This document shows, piece by piece, positions 25,719 through 34,858 of a stretch of DNA of 64,000 nt (within the stretch, counting starts at the first letter, position 1; each line of letters begins with the position of its first letter). The notes under the pieces were generated by a model. The model did no database searches. It saw only the letters and a program-made list of their open reading frames with translations, and was not told where the DNA came from. A program made the position numbers and the translations under genes. This DNA is from Alphaproteobacteria bacterium (GTDB lineage: Bacteria > Pseudomonadota > Alphaproteobacteria > Micropepsales > Micropepsaceae). The stretch lies in assembly GCA_019245415.1 (NCBI GenBank), contig JAFARO010000003.1:124001-188000 (forward strand), written 5' to 3'.

Positions 25719-26705
25719 TCAATTTGTCGCAATTTGCCGCAGTGGCCGCGCATTCTCCGGCAGCGAAAGTGTGTTTAACCAAGACAGCGCCTGGCTTATC
25801 TCGGGAGCATAGGCAGTGCGGGCCTGCTCCAGAAGCCGCGCGCGGAGCTCCGATGAGTAGGCATGCTCGGGCGCTTTGGAATAGCTGCGGGTAACGCTGC
25901 TCTCGGCGATCGCGTGCGCATCGCCCTCGATCTGGAAATGATCCAGGACTGCCGCAATGAATTCGGCCGGCGTTTCGAGCATTTCATCGAAGTCGATCGC
26001 AAGGACCCGCGCGCCGAACTCGCCGATAAGATCTTGCTGCGTCAAGCTCTCCGCCGCCCAGCTCATCGCGATGAGTTCACCGAGGTTGTTCGGCGCGGGC
26101 ACCGGTTTTCCCAGCAAGCGTTGCAGCCTGCCCCAGCGCTCGGGTCCAAGAGCGTTGAGATCGCCGGCGGAATTTTCTCCCGCCAGCATGGTCGCAAGAT
26201 AGGTTTCCGCGCAGACGTTCAATGCCACGGCTTTCGCCGCCGGCCTGGCGCGAAGGAGGGCGGCGCCGATCCTCTGTGTCGCGCTGGTGGCTTTCACGAT
26301 CACCGTGCGGGTCTCGGGAAAGCCGCGCTCCCAAAGCTTCATCAGCAGTTCGAGGCGCGACGCGAAGGCCGGGTCGCCGCTGTCGTGAGCCTCCGCCAGC
26401 TCGCGCAGCGGCATCGGCTCGCGCAGCGACAGCACCCCCTCCGCCTGATCGAGCAGCCGGCTCAACAGGGTGGAACCGACATGTCCGGCATGGAAGATGA
26501 AATGCAGCGGCCGGACCTCATGGCCATCGGCCAGCGCAGCTTCGATGCTCGCGGCTGAGAACCAGCGGCCCGTCCTGCCAAGGCGTGCGTCCAGGAAGCT
26601 CGCCTCGCGATAGGCGTCAGCATCCATCGGCACCAACATCAGCCGGTCCTGCGCGCGGTCATAGGCGAACGGATAAAGCGCCGCGCTGGCCCCGATATCC
26701 TGCAT
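25719..26705 (-). CDS. Sulfotransferase-like P-loop protein
   Basis: A 328-residue protein with a PAPS/P-loop-like motif FHAGHVGSTLLSRLLD at residues 71-86, followed by LREPMPLRELAEAHDSGD and TVIVKATSATQRIGAALL; the layout resembles sulfotransferase-family proteins. The ATG shares one base with the sppA stop (TGATG), so it is translationally coupled to sppA. An upstream in-frame extension lies in the antisense of sppA and is not used. Catalytic activity is uncertain as the usual RDPRD 3'-phosphate region is not obvious. Confidence 0.75.
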   Translation of the reverse strand: MQDIGASAALYPFAYDRAQDRLMLVPMDADAYREASFLDARLGRTGRWFSAASIEAALADGHEVRPLHFIFHAGHVGSTLLSRLLDQAEGVLSLREPMPLRELAEAHDSGDPAFASRLELLMKLWERGFPETRTVIVKATSATQRIGAALLRARPAAKAVALNVCAETYLATMLAGENSAGDLNALGPERWGRLQRLLGKPVPAPNNLGELIAMSWAAESLTQQDLIGEFGARVLAIDFDEMLETPAEFIAAVLDHFQIEGDAHAIAESSVTRSYSKAPEHAYSSELRARLLEQARTAYAPEISQALSWLNTLSLPENARPLRQIATN

Positions 26706-28480
26706 CAATGCGGCAGATTCGTTACGCGCATCTCGACGCCGCCGCGCGGCAGCTCCCGGCTCACATGCACCGCCGTCTGCGCCGCCGGCGTGTTCATCAG
26801 CATCACCAGACCCTGCAGCGCCCTCATGCTGGCCGAACTCCCGCCGAAGGTTTCGCTCAAGGATTCGAAGAAGCCGCGCTGGCGCGGGAATTCCTTCAGG
26901 ACCGCAGGCGCATCCGGCGCGATCTTGGCCAGCCGTTTGGCGGTGTCCACGGCCGTCCAGAACCCGCCCAGGCTGTCCACCAAGCCGCGGCTGCTGGCGT
27001 CGCTGCCGGACCAGACGCGGCCGCGCGCGAGCTCCTGCACCTTGTCCGGCGGAAGCTTGCGCCCGGCCGAGACCTTTTGCTTGAAGTCCGCGTAGATCGC
27101 ATCCGCCTGCGCGTTGAGTGCCGCCCACTGCTCGGGCGTGTAGGGGACGAGCGCGGAATCCATCAGCGCGTTCTTGCCCACGCCGACTTCATCGGTGCCG
27201 ACACCGAGAAGCTGCAGCGATTTTCCGAGCGCTACCTTGCCCGTCAACACGCCAATCGAGCCGGTGATGGTGCCGGGCTCGGCGACGATGCGGTCGGCGG
27301 AGGTGGAGATGTAATAGCCGCCGGACGCAGCCACCGACCCCATGCTGACCACGACGGGGATACCCCGCGCCTGCGCTTTCTTGACCGCATCCAGAATCTG
27401 GTCGGAAGCGCTCACCGAACCGCCGGGAGAGTCGACCCGCAGCACGATCGCCTTGACCGATGAATCCTGAGCGGCCTGGCGGATGGCGTGCGAGATGTCG
27501 TCGCCCGCCATCAGGTCGCTGCCGTCGAGCATCCCGCCATGGTCCGTGCCTTCGACGATCTCGCCGGATCCTTCGACGACGGCAATGCGCGTGCCGTTGC
27601 CGATCTCGCGCATGGTCTCCTTGCTCCGCACGAACTCCGTCATGGGGACGGCCTTGGCACCGCTCCCGGCGCGGCCGAGCGCGGCATCGAGCGCATCGTC
27701 GTCGTAGCCGATCTTGTCGATGACGCCGATCTTCCTGACGTCCTCGCCGAACTGCGGGCTTGCATCGAAGGCCGCGGCCAACACCTTGGGCGAAATCCTG
27801 CGGTCCGCCGCGGCATCGGCGGTCGCGGTGCCGTACCAGGACTGCATCAGCGCCGTGATCTGTTCGCGATCGGCCGGCGTCATGTTCTTTTCCATATACA
27901 TGTCGGCGGCGGATTTGTAGTCGGCACGCTTGGCGATCTGGGGCACGGCATCGATCTTGTCGAGCAGCCCGCGCAGGAACAATTCGCCGCCGCCTTCGCC
28001 GGCTGCGCCGAAGGGCGTGCGCGGCTGCATCCAGATTTCGTCTGCCGATGCGGCGGTCAGGTAGTCGCCCAGACCCGGCGCATTGAAGCCCTGGCTGTGC
28101 GCGATGACGAACCTTCCGGACTTGCGGAATTTCTTGAGCGCCGCGCCGATTTCCTCCGCCTGCGCGATCGGCAGATTGGCATTGCCGACGCGCAGGATGA
28201 CGCCCTTGACGCGGCTATCGTGCTCCGCCGCGTCGAGACCGAGAACGATGTCCATCAAGGTCAGCGGCCGCGAGAACAGGCTGAAGGCCCTGGGCGCGGA
28301 GTCGCGCAAGGGCTGCCGCAAGTCGAGCGACAGCACCATGTTCTTCGGCATTCCGTCGCCGACCACCAGCCCGATCAGGAACAACCCGAAGAACAGCAGG
28401 ACCAGCACGAACGCGAAGCGGGCGATGCCATTCAAGGTGCCGAGGGCGATGGCCTTGAGCCAGCGCAGGAACGCAACCAT
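26705..28480 (-). CDS. sppA: Signal peptide peptidase SppA, 67K type
   Basis: A 591-residue inner-membrane serine protease that degrades cleaved signal peptides. One N-terminal membrane helix (FAFVLVLLFFGLFLIGLVVG), then two tandem Clp-like domains. The catalytic Lys is in KRADYKSAADMYMEKN in the N-terminal half, and the nucleophile Ser in VVSMGSVAASGGYYISTSAD in the C-terminal half, as in the E. coli enzyme. The length fits the 67K form. It is divergent from the alpha/beta hydrolase gene and shares an A with the start of the next gene. Confidence 0.95.
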   Translation of the reverse strand: MVAFLRWLKAIALGTLNGIARFAFVLVLLFFGLFLIGLVVGDGMPKNMVLSLDLRQPLRDSAPRAFSLFSRPLTLMDIVLGLDAAEHDSRVKGVILRVGNANLPIAQAEEIGAALKKFRKSGRFVIAHSQGFNAPGLGDYLTAASADEIWMQPRTPFGAAGEGGGELFLRGLLDKIDAVPQIAKRADYKSAADMYMEKNMTPADREQITALMQSWYGTATADAAADRRISPKVLAAAFDASPQFGEDVRKIGVIDKIGYDDDALDAALGRAGSGAKAVPMTEFVRSKETMREIGNGTRIAVVEGSGEIVEGTDHGGMLDGSDLMAGDDISHAIRQAAQDSSVKAIVLRVDSPGGSVSASDQILDAVKKAQARGIPVVVSMGSVAASGGYYISTSADRIVAEPGTITGSIGVLTGKVALGKSLQLLGVGTDEVGVGKNALMDSALVPYTPEQWAALNAQADAIYADFKQKVSAGRKLPPDKVQELARGRVWSGSDASSRGLVDSLGGFWTAVDTAKRLAKIAPDAPAVLKEFPRQRGFFESLSETFGGSSASMRALQGLVMLMNTPAAQTAVHVSRELPRGGVEMRVTNLPH

Positions 28481-28624
28481 GGAAACAAACCTTTCGAGTG
28501 CACGCGCGGAAGCGGCGCCCTTAATATGGCCTTCGGCTTAAGAAACACCAATGACGCCCATGCAACATCTTAGACCTCGAATTTAACCTTTTGATCCGAT
28601 TGCAAAATCGAGGAACTATTGGCG

Positions 28625-29383
28625 ATGGCTTTCTTCGAATCGCAGGGCTTTTCGCTGGCCTATGACGAGATCGCGGGCGACGGCCGGCCGGTCGTCCTGA
28701 TCCACGGTTTCGCTTCCAACCGCGCCGAGAACTGGAAACGCCTGGGCTGGTACGGCGCCTTCGAGCGCCGGGGTATGCGCATGGCGGCGCTCGACCTGCG
28801 CGGCCACGGCGAGAGTGCCAAGCCCCACGAGCCCGGCGCCTATGCGCGCAGTGCGCTCGCCGCCGACGTCGTGGCCCTGCTGGATCGCCTCGGGGCGGAG
28901 CGCGCCGATCTTGTCGGCTATTCCCTGGGCGCGCGGGTCGCTGTCGCGGCCGCGCTATTGGCGCCGAAGCGCTTTCCGCTGCTGGTCCTGGGTGGCGTCG
29001 GCGGGCGGCTGTTCGAGCCTGCTCCTCCCGGCACACCGATGGCTGAGGCGATGGAAGCCGACGACCCGGAGTCGATCCCGAACTCGCTGCTGCGCAGTTT
29101 CCGGCGTTTCGCCGACGAGCAAAAGGAAGACAGGCTGGCGCTGGCCGCCATGGCGCGGCAGCGCGATGAATCGCTGACGCGCGACATTGTCGGACATCTC
29201 GCGATGCCAGTGCTCGTCGTCGCCGGCAGCCGCGACGAACTGGCGGGCGATCCAGGCACGCTGGCCGCTGCGATCCCCGGTGCGCGGTCGGTGACCCTGC
29301 CCGGCTGCGATCACTTCTCGGCCATCCCGCACGCGTTGTTCAAGGCGGCCGTGTTCGACTTTCTCGACGGCGTCCTTGAATAG
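28625..29383 (+). CDS. Alpha/beta-fold hydrolase
   Basis: A 252-residue hydrolase. The oxyanion-side motif VVLIHGFASNRAENW, LDLRGHGESAKPHEPGAY, the nucleophile elbow VGYSLGARVAV with Ser, VVAGSRDELAGDPG for the acid and GCDHFSAIPHALF with the His. The substrate is unknown; the family includes esterases, peptidases and C-C hydrolases. ATG 28625 has AGGA 10 bases upstream; a TTG at 28619 is closer to it and cannot be excluded. Confidence 0.88.
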   Translation: MAFFESQGFSLAYDEIAGDGRPVVLIHGFASNRAENWKRLGWYGAFERRGMRMAALDLRGHGESAKPHEPGAYARSALAADVVALLDRLGAERADLVGYSLGARVAVAAALLAPKRFPLLVLGGVGGRLFEPAPPGTPMAEAMEADDPESIPNSLLRSFRRFADEQKEDRLALAAMARQRDESLTRDIVGHLAMPVLVVAGSRDELAGDPGTLAAAIPGARSVTLPGCDHFSAIPHALFKAAVFDFLDGVLE

Positions 29384-29386
29384 AGT

Positions 29387-31429
29387 TCACTGCGCGAAGC
29401 TCAGTCCGCCGCCGATGATCCTTGGCGCCGCGTAGACGGTCACTGCGCCGATCGAGCCGTTGGGCAACGGCTGGTTCTGCGCGGTGGAACCGACCCGGGC
29501 GTTGAAGATGTTATCGCCGTACGCGTAGACGGACAGCCTGTCGTTCAGGGCATAGCTGATCCGGGCATCCGCCGTCGTCACCGGGTGCAGAGCCAGCGCG
29601 GGCGTGTTGATGTCGTCCGAAAAGCGCCGGCTCTCGAAGCGCAGATCGGCGGTCAGCGTAAGCCGCGGCAGCGGGTGAGCTTCGGCGCCCGCCGTCGCCG
29701 TCCAGCGCGGCGCCAGGGCGGGGCGCGTGTCGTCGAGAAGACCTGTCGACGGGTCACGCACCTTGGTGCGGGCCGCGACATAGTCCATCGCGCCGAACAA
29801 CGACACATGTTCGCCGAGATCGAAATGTGCCTGGGCTTCGACACCCGATGCGTTGATGTCGTAACTGTTTTCGCGCATCTGCGTATTCACGCCCACGGTG
29901 ACATTGGCGACCGGATCGTGCAGCTGATTGTAGAAGGCCGTGGCATCCCATGAAAATCGCCCGAATTTTCCGCCGGCGCCGATTTCCGCGCCATGGAGCT
30001 CTTCGGGCGTCAGCGCCGGGTTGGCGAGCGTCGTGATCTGGCCCACCCGGAACGGGCGATAGAGTTCGTTCAATGACGGTGCGCGGAAGCCTTCGTACAC
30101 GGCGCTGCGCAGATAGAGTTCCTCGCCCACATCGTAGCGCGCGCCGGCGCGGGCCGTGGGAAGCGTGCCGCTGCGGCTCGGATAGGATTGCTGCTTGGTG
30201 ATCGTGCCATCGGAGACCTGGCTTTCCACCAGATGGCCGTCCGCGGTCTGCCATTCGTCGGCCCGAAGGCCCGCCGTGAGCAGCAGGCTCCCGAAATGCG
30301 CGGCGCCCTCGGTGTAGACGCCGGCCACCATGCTGCGTCCGCCGGAGATGCGCCGCATGGAAAGGCCGCTGCTGAACAGCTCGCGCGACTCGCCCTCGGC
30401 GAAGCGCGCATCGGTGCCGATCTCCCAGTTGAGCCAGTCCCACTGTCCCCGGAGCGCCGCGTTGCCTCCCCATCCGGTCGCCGGCACCGCATATTGCTCG
30501 TTGGTAATCGTAGTGCTCGCGCGGCCGGTTCCGATCGAGACGGAGGTATTGGTCAGCCCGACGTCGCGCAGCCAGATCTGCGCCCGCCATCCAAGGTCGC
30601 CCTTGCTTGCCGGACTCGCCACGGTAAGGCTTGCGGTCTCGCCGGCTGCGGAGGATTCGGCGCCCACGAGGCCCGAATGGCGATGCTCTTCATAGGCGCT
30701 CATTCGCGCCGAGATCAGCGTGTCGCCTTGCGCCATCGTCTGGACGCGCAGCGAAGCGTTTCGCGCATCGACAGTGACTGCATCGTCCGCCGCGCCCTGC
30801 TGGTCGGGCGCAACTGGGATCCAGCCGTCGGAGGCTTCCGCGGAGGCGCTGGCGAAGATGTCGAAGCGGTCGATTTCGGCCCCGCCTGCGGCCGCGCCGC
30901 GCCGCTGCCACAGCGAGCCGGCGGATGCATCGGCCGCGACAATGCCGGAACCTGTCGCCTCGTCGAGCGCAATCACTCCGGTCAAGGCGCCTGCGCCGTA
31001 AGGGCCCGCCCCTGCCCCGCGCACGACCTGCGCCGCGCCCATGTCCTCGCCCGGAAGCGCGCTCCAGATCACCCAATTGCCGAACGGATCGTTCTGCGGC
31101 ACGCCATCGAGAGTGACCAGGGCCCGACCCGCTCCCGAAGGCGCGATGGAGCGCAAGCTCACGCCCTGCACGGTCGGGTTCGCGGAAAGAGAACTGTCGC
31201 GCCGAAACAAGGACAGCCCGGGGACCTGGCGCAGCGCCTGGTCGAGCTGATGCGCGCTGCGCAGTTTCTCTTTGGTCACCCGCACATAGGAGAAGACGTC
31301 GTTGCCGACCGGATCGGGCGGCGCCGCGGTCACGACTACCGTCTCGATTGCGCGCTGCGCCGCTGCGAGGCCGGGCGCCGCCATGCAGCCGGCCGCGATC
31401 GCCCCAAGGCAGAGAATCCCTTTTTTCAC
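29387..31429 (-). CDS. TonB-dependent outer-membrane receptor
   Basis: A 680-residue importer. Signal peptide KKGILCLGAIAAGCMAAPGLAAA, TonB-box-like ETVVVTAAPPDPVG, plug domain with SLRSIAPSGAGRALVTLDG and VVRGAGAGPYGAGALTGVIAL, then the barrel (YLRSAVYEGFRAPSLNELYR, a hallmark of iron and cobalamin-type receptors) ending in APRIIGGGLSFAQ. A GTG at 31429 with GGGGGG upstream starts it. The substrate is not evident and no riboswitch is seen upstream. It is divergent from a secreted beta-propeller gene. Confidence 0.92.
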   Translation of the reverse strand: MKKGILCLGAIAAGCMAAPGLAAAQRAIETVVVTAAPPDPVGNDVFSYVRVTKEKLRSAHQLDQALRQVPGLSLFRRDSSLSANPTVQGVSLRSIAPSGAGRALVTLDGVPQNDPFGNWVIWSALPGEDMGAAQVVRGAGAGPYGAGALTGVIALDEATGSGIVAADASAGSLWQRRGAAAGGAEIDRFDIFASASAEASDGWIPVAPDQQGAADDAVTVDARNASLRVQTMAQGDTLISARMSAYEEHRHSGLVGAESSAAGETASLTVASPASKGDLGWRAQIWLRDVGLTNTSVSIGTGRASTTITNEQYAVPATGWGGNAALRGQWDWLNWEIGTDARFAEGESRELFSSGLSMRRISGGRSMVAGVYTEGAAHFGSLLLTAGLRADEWQTADGHLVESQVSDGTITKQQSYPSRSGTLPTARAGARYDVGEELYLRSAVYEGFRAPSLNELYRPFRVGQITTLANPALTPEELHGAEIGAGGKFGRFSWDATAFYNQLHDPVANVTVGVNTQMRENSYDINASGVEAQAHFDLGEHVSLFGAMDYVAARTKVRDPSTGLLDDTRPALAPRWTATAGAEAHPLPRLTLTADLRFESRRFSDDINTPALALHPVTTADARISYALNDRLSVYAYGDNIFNARVGSTAQNQPLPNGSIGAVTVYAAPRIIGGGLSFAQ

Positions 31430-31594
31430 GACGTCCCCCCAACTTCGCGGCAGACACGCTACATCTTCGCGGCGGAGGGGGCGAGGTCCGGTTCAAGATT
31501 CGAGGGCTCATTAACCAGCCGTAAGCCTGCCTTGGTCATCGACATTGCGGCGCGCCTCAAGCAGGGTTCGAATGGCGCTTCGAAGGGGATGACC

Positions 31595-33334
31595 ATGGCG
31601 GCTCGACGTACAATTCTGCTCGGACTTTGCGCGTCGCTGGCGCTGACCGGGACCCTGGCGACAGGTGCCTCGGCGAGGCTGCACTATCCCCTCCCCCCAG
31701 ACAGCACGGCCGTCAACGGCGTCGCGCAGCAAAAGGTCTCGCATGCCCGCATGCCCGCCCAGGAGATCAGGCTCGCGCCGCTGCCGGACAAGGGACTGCA
31801 TCCCGGCGCTGCCCTCTGGTTGAAGCGCCCCTATGCGGGCACGCCGACCGATGTCCTTCGCTATCACAACGACAACTATCCGACGGGCTGGAACCCGAAC
31901 GAGACCGACCTCACCCCGGCCAGCGTCGCCTCGGCGAGCTTCGGCCAGATCACGACGCTGAACGTCGACGGCAACGTGATGGCCGAGCCGCTGCTGGTGT
32001 CGAATTTCCAGATGCCCGACAACTCGACGCACGACGTCCTCATCGTTGCGACGGGTCACGACACGATCTACGCCTATGACGCCCAGACCTATGCGGTGCT
32101 CTGGCAGCGCAGCCTAGGCACGCCGCAATCGACGGGCGATGTCGGCTGCAGCGACATCAAGCCGGAATACGGCATCTCCAGCACGCCGGTGATCGTCAGG
32201 AGCGCGCAGAACGCGGCTACGATCTATGTGGTCGCGGCGACGGAGCCGGCGCATCTGTCCTTCCACACCAAGCTGCACGCGATCGATCTCGGCACGGGTA
32301 AGGATCTGATGAGGCCGCACGAGATCGCGCCGGCGGCGTCGCTCGAGACCGGCGGCAAGATCCATTTCGATCCGCAAAACCAGTGGAGCCGCTCCTCCCT
32401 CGCCTACGCCAACGGCGCGATCTACATGGGCATCGGCTCGCATTGCGACAGCAACGCCGGAGCCATTTCGGGTTGGGTGCTGCGCTACGATGCGGCGACA
32501 CTTCAGCTCACCGGGAAATTCAACACCATCGAAGCCGCGGCCGGCTACGAGCTTTCGAGCGTGTGGATGAGCGGCTATTCCGTGGCGCTCGATCCGGCCG
32601 GCAACGTCTATGCGATCACCGGCAACGGCAATTACAGCCTCACCAAAGGCCACAAGGGTTACGGCGAGAGCGTGATCGCGCTGGCGCCCGATCTGAACAG
32701 GACGCCCATCGGCACTTTCACGCCGAGCAATTGGCAGAGCCTGAACAACGGCGACACCGATTTCGGATCCGGAGGCGCCATGCTGCTGCCCGTCGCGCCG
32801 GGCCAGACCGCGCCGCCGATGCTGGTCGGCATGGGCAAGGCCGGCACGATGTATCTGCTCGACGCCAGCAGCCTTCGGGGCCTCGAAGGCCAGGGCGGTT
32901 ATCAAGCGCTGCAGAAGATCCAGCTTTCGGCCTGCTGGTGCGGAGCGGCCTACTACGCGGGCCCTGCCGGCGGCGTGGTCTATTACCAGGGCAATGGCGA
33001 CCTGCTGCGCGCCTTCAGCGTTGCCATAGACGGCACGCCAAGCCTGACCCAGGTCGCCGCGAGCAGCGATGGCGCTGGCTCCGGCGGCGCGTTCCCGGTG
33101 GTCTCGTCCAACGGCGCGACGTCGGGCACGGCCGTGGTCTGGGCCATCGAGCGCGGTAATCCGACCGAGCAGATCAAGGCCTACAACGCCGCCACCCTCG
33201 GCGCACCGCTCTTCGCGGCCAACGCAGGCAACTGGTCCAACGGCAGCCGCTCCTACCTGACGCCGCTGGTCGCCAACGGCCGCGTCTATGTCGGAGCGTT
33301 CAAGACGGTGACGGTGTTCGGGCTGACGAACTGA
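31595..33334 (+). CDS. Secreted PQQ-like beta-propeller repeat protein
   Basis: A 579-residue exported protein. Signal peptide (RTILLGLCASLALTGTLATGASA) and a long run of WD/PQQ-like blades (DVLIVATGHDTIYAYDAQTY, RSSLAYANGAIYMGIGSH, PLVANGRVYVGAFKTVTVFG). The family-typical QxGW is not strictly kept and there is no obvious quinoprotein dehydrogenase active site, so a scaffold or sugar- or metal-binding role is as likely as an enzyme. The long frame upstream to 30188 is antisense to the TonB gene. GAAGGGG six bases upstream supports ATG 31595. Confidence 0.85.
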   Translation: MAARRTILLGLCASLALTGTLATGASARLHYPLPPDSTAVNGVAQQKVSHARMPAQEIRLAPLPDKGLHPGAALWLKRPYAGTPTDVLRYHNDNYPTGWNPNETDLTPASVASASFGQITTLNVDGNVMAEPLLVSNFQMPDNSTHDVLIVATGHDTIYAYDAQTYAVLWQRSLGTPQSTGDVGCSDIKPEYGISSTPVIVRSAQNAATIYVVAATEPAHLSFHTKLHAIDLGTGKDLMRPHEIAPAASLETGGKIHFDPQNQWSRSSLAYANGAIYMGIGSHCDSNAGAISGWVLRYDAATLQLTGKFNTIEAAAGYELSSVWMSGYSVALDPAGNVYAITGNGNYSLTKGHKGYGESVIALAPDLNRTPIGTFTPSNWQSLNNGDTDFGSGGAMLLPVAPGQTAPPMLVGMGKAGTMYLLDASSLRGLEGQGGYQALQKIQLSACWCGAAYYAGPAGGVVYYQGNGDLLRAFSVAIDGTPSLTQVAASSDGAGSGGAFPVVSSNGATSGTAVVWAIERGNPTEQIKAYNAATLGAPLFAANAGNWSNGSRSYLTPLVANGRVYVGAFKTVTVFGLTN

Positions 33335-33684
33335 CGCCGCTGCTGCGAGTTCAAAATACCCGCGCCGCGTCATCCTAAGGTGCCCGCCCGCGTGCTTCCG
33401 CCCTCGCCAAGGCTACGGCGGACCTGGAGAATAAAACTCGCCCGCCGAAGCTGAAAGCGTAGGCGGGTCGAGGCGCGCCGCCATCCCGAACGGCGCGTCG
33501 TCCTTCGAGGCTCGCTGCGCTCGCACCTCAGGATGACGCGCCGGAGGGACGCGCGCACCTCAGCATGACGCGGGCGGACTTCGAAGGATGGCGCATCGAG
33601 TTTGCAGGGCCGCATTAAATACAGATGATATTCGTGAATTAAGTCGTACTTGATTTGTTCTCGTCGGGAGAGTAGTCTCCCTCC
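33335..33684. other. Intergenic stretch with a mosaic repeat element
   Basis: The 350 bp between the beta-propeller gene and the radical-SAM gene contain no gene. The middle holds the inverted-repeat element described separately. The last 70 bp, A/T-rich (33615-33660), is a likely promoter zone for the radical-SAM gene, though no -35/-10 pair stands out. Confidence 0.7.
33367..33571. repeat. MITE-like intergenic element with 16-bp inverted termini
   Basis: GCGTCATCCTAAGGTG at 33367-33382 is repeated in inverse orientation as CACCTCAGGATGACGC at 33524-33539 (15 of 16 match) and once more at 33556-33571 with a single change. Between them lies another inverted pair, CCCGCC...GGCGGG (about 33443-33469). 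The same GTCATCC/GGATGAC ends and the internal CTACGGCGGAC phrase are common in alphaproteobacterial intergenic regions. No transposase is present, so any movement would have needed one in trans. Confidence 0.7.
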
Positions 33685-34788
33685 ATGACTGTGGTCCTGG
33701 AGAGAACGGCGGATCCGGCGCGGGCGCGAGGGCGCGGCGCGGTGTCCAATGCGGTGGGCCGGTACGAGCGGCAGAGCCGCGTCTTGGTCGATGACGGGTG
33801 GGACGACGGCTGGCGCGACGGCGATCTGGCGCCGCCTCCCCTGCGTACCGAGGTGATCCGCGATGCGACGCGCAGCATCATCGCGCGCAACAACTCACCG
33901 GACGTCTCCTTCGACCGCTCGATCAATCCTTATCGCGGCTGCGAGCATGGCTGCATCTACTGCTTCGCGCGGCCCAACCATGCCTATCTCGGCATGTCGC
34001 CGGGCATCGATTTCGAGTCGCGGCTGTTCGCCAAGCCGAACGCGGCCGAACTGCTGGCGAAGGAATTGTCGGCGCCGGGCTATGTGCCCAGGACGATCGC
34101 GATGGGCACCAACACCGACCCCTATCAGCCGATCGAGAAGAAGATGCGCATCACCCGCTCGGTGCTCGAAGTGCTGCGCGAATTCCGCCATCCCGTCGGC
34201 ATCGTCACCAAGTCGCCGCTGATCCTGCGCGACATCGACATCCTGTCGGAGATGGCGTCGATGGGTCTGGCGAAGGCGGCGCTCTCGGTGACGACGCTCG
34301 ACCGCAGGCTGGCGCGCATGATGGAGCCGCGCGCCGGAACGCCGCAGCGCCGGCTCCAGGCCATCAAGGCGCTGAGCGACGCCGGCATCCCCACCGCCGT
34401 GATGTTCGCGCCCGCGATCCCGGCGCTCAACGACGGCGAGATGGAAGCGGTGCTCAAGGCCGCGCGGGAAATGGGCGCGCGCAGTGCGGGTTACGTGCTC
34501 TTGCGCCTGCCGCTCGAGATCAAGGATCTGTTTCGCGAATGGCTCGACGCCAACGTGCCCGACCGAGCCAAGCATGTGATGTCGCTGGTGCGCCAGATGC
34601 GCGGCGGCAAGGACTATGACAGCCAATGGAATGTTCGCATGCGCGGCACCGGCCCCTATGCGGAAATGCTCGGCCGCCGTTTCCAGATGGCGGTGAAGCG
34701 GCTCGGCCTCAATCAGCCGTCGAAGCCGCTCGACACCGCGCAATTCCGCAGGCCCGCGCGTGCCGGCGATCAGCTGTCGCTGCTGTAG
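33685..34788 (+). CDS. PA0069-family radical SAM protein
   Basis: A 367-residue protein with the radical-SAM cluster Cys86-x3-Cys90-x2-Cys93 in NPYRGCEHGCIYCFARPNHA. Further hallmarks of the PA0069/Rv2578c group are RSIIARNNSPDVSFDRSINP and IAMGTNTDPYQPIEKKMRIT. It resembles the spore-photoproduct-lyase group, but the substrate in non-sporulating bacteria is not established. The length is typical. Confidence 0.92.
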   Translation: MTVVLERTADPARARGRGAVSNAVGRYERQSRVLVDDGWDDGWRDGDLAPPPLRTEVIRDATRSIIARNNSPDVSFDRSINPYRGCEHGCIYCFARPNHAYLGMSPGIDFESRLFAKPNAAELLAKELSAPGYVPRTIAMGTNTDPYQPIEKKMRITRSVLEVLREFRHPVGIVTKSPLILRDIDILSEMASMGLAKAALSVTTLDRRLARMMEPRAGTPQRRLQAIKALSDAGIPTAVMFAPAIPALNDGEMEAVLKAAREMGARSAGYVLLRLPLEIKDLFREWLDANVPDRAKHVMSLVRQMRGGKDYDSQWNVRMRGTGPYAEMLGRRFQMAVKRLGLNQPSKPLDTAQFRRPARAGDQLSLL

Positions 34789-34858
34789 GATTCGATTTGC
34801 CGCAGGTCGTGTCCGGCCTGCACTCCCGCACGGCAGGCCGATTTGCTAAATCCGGCGC

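Noticed and set aside
31561..31580. tRNA-like T-arm sequence GGTTCGAAT
   Set aside because: No matching acceptor, D or anticodon arms around it.
30188..31594. Upstream extension of the beta-propeller frame
   Set aside because: Antisense to the second TonB receptor; the signal peptide begins at 31595.
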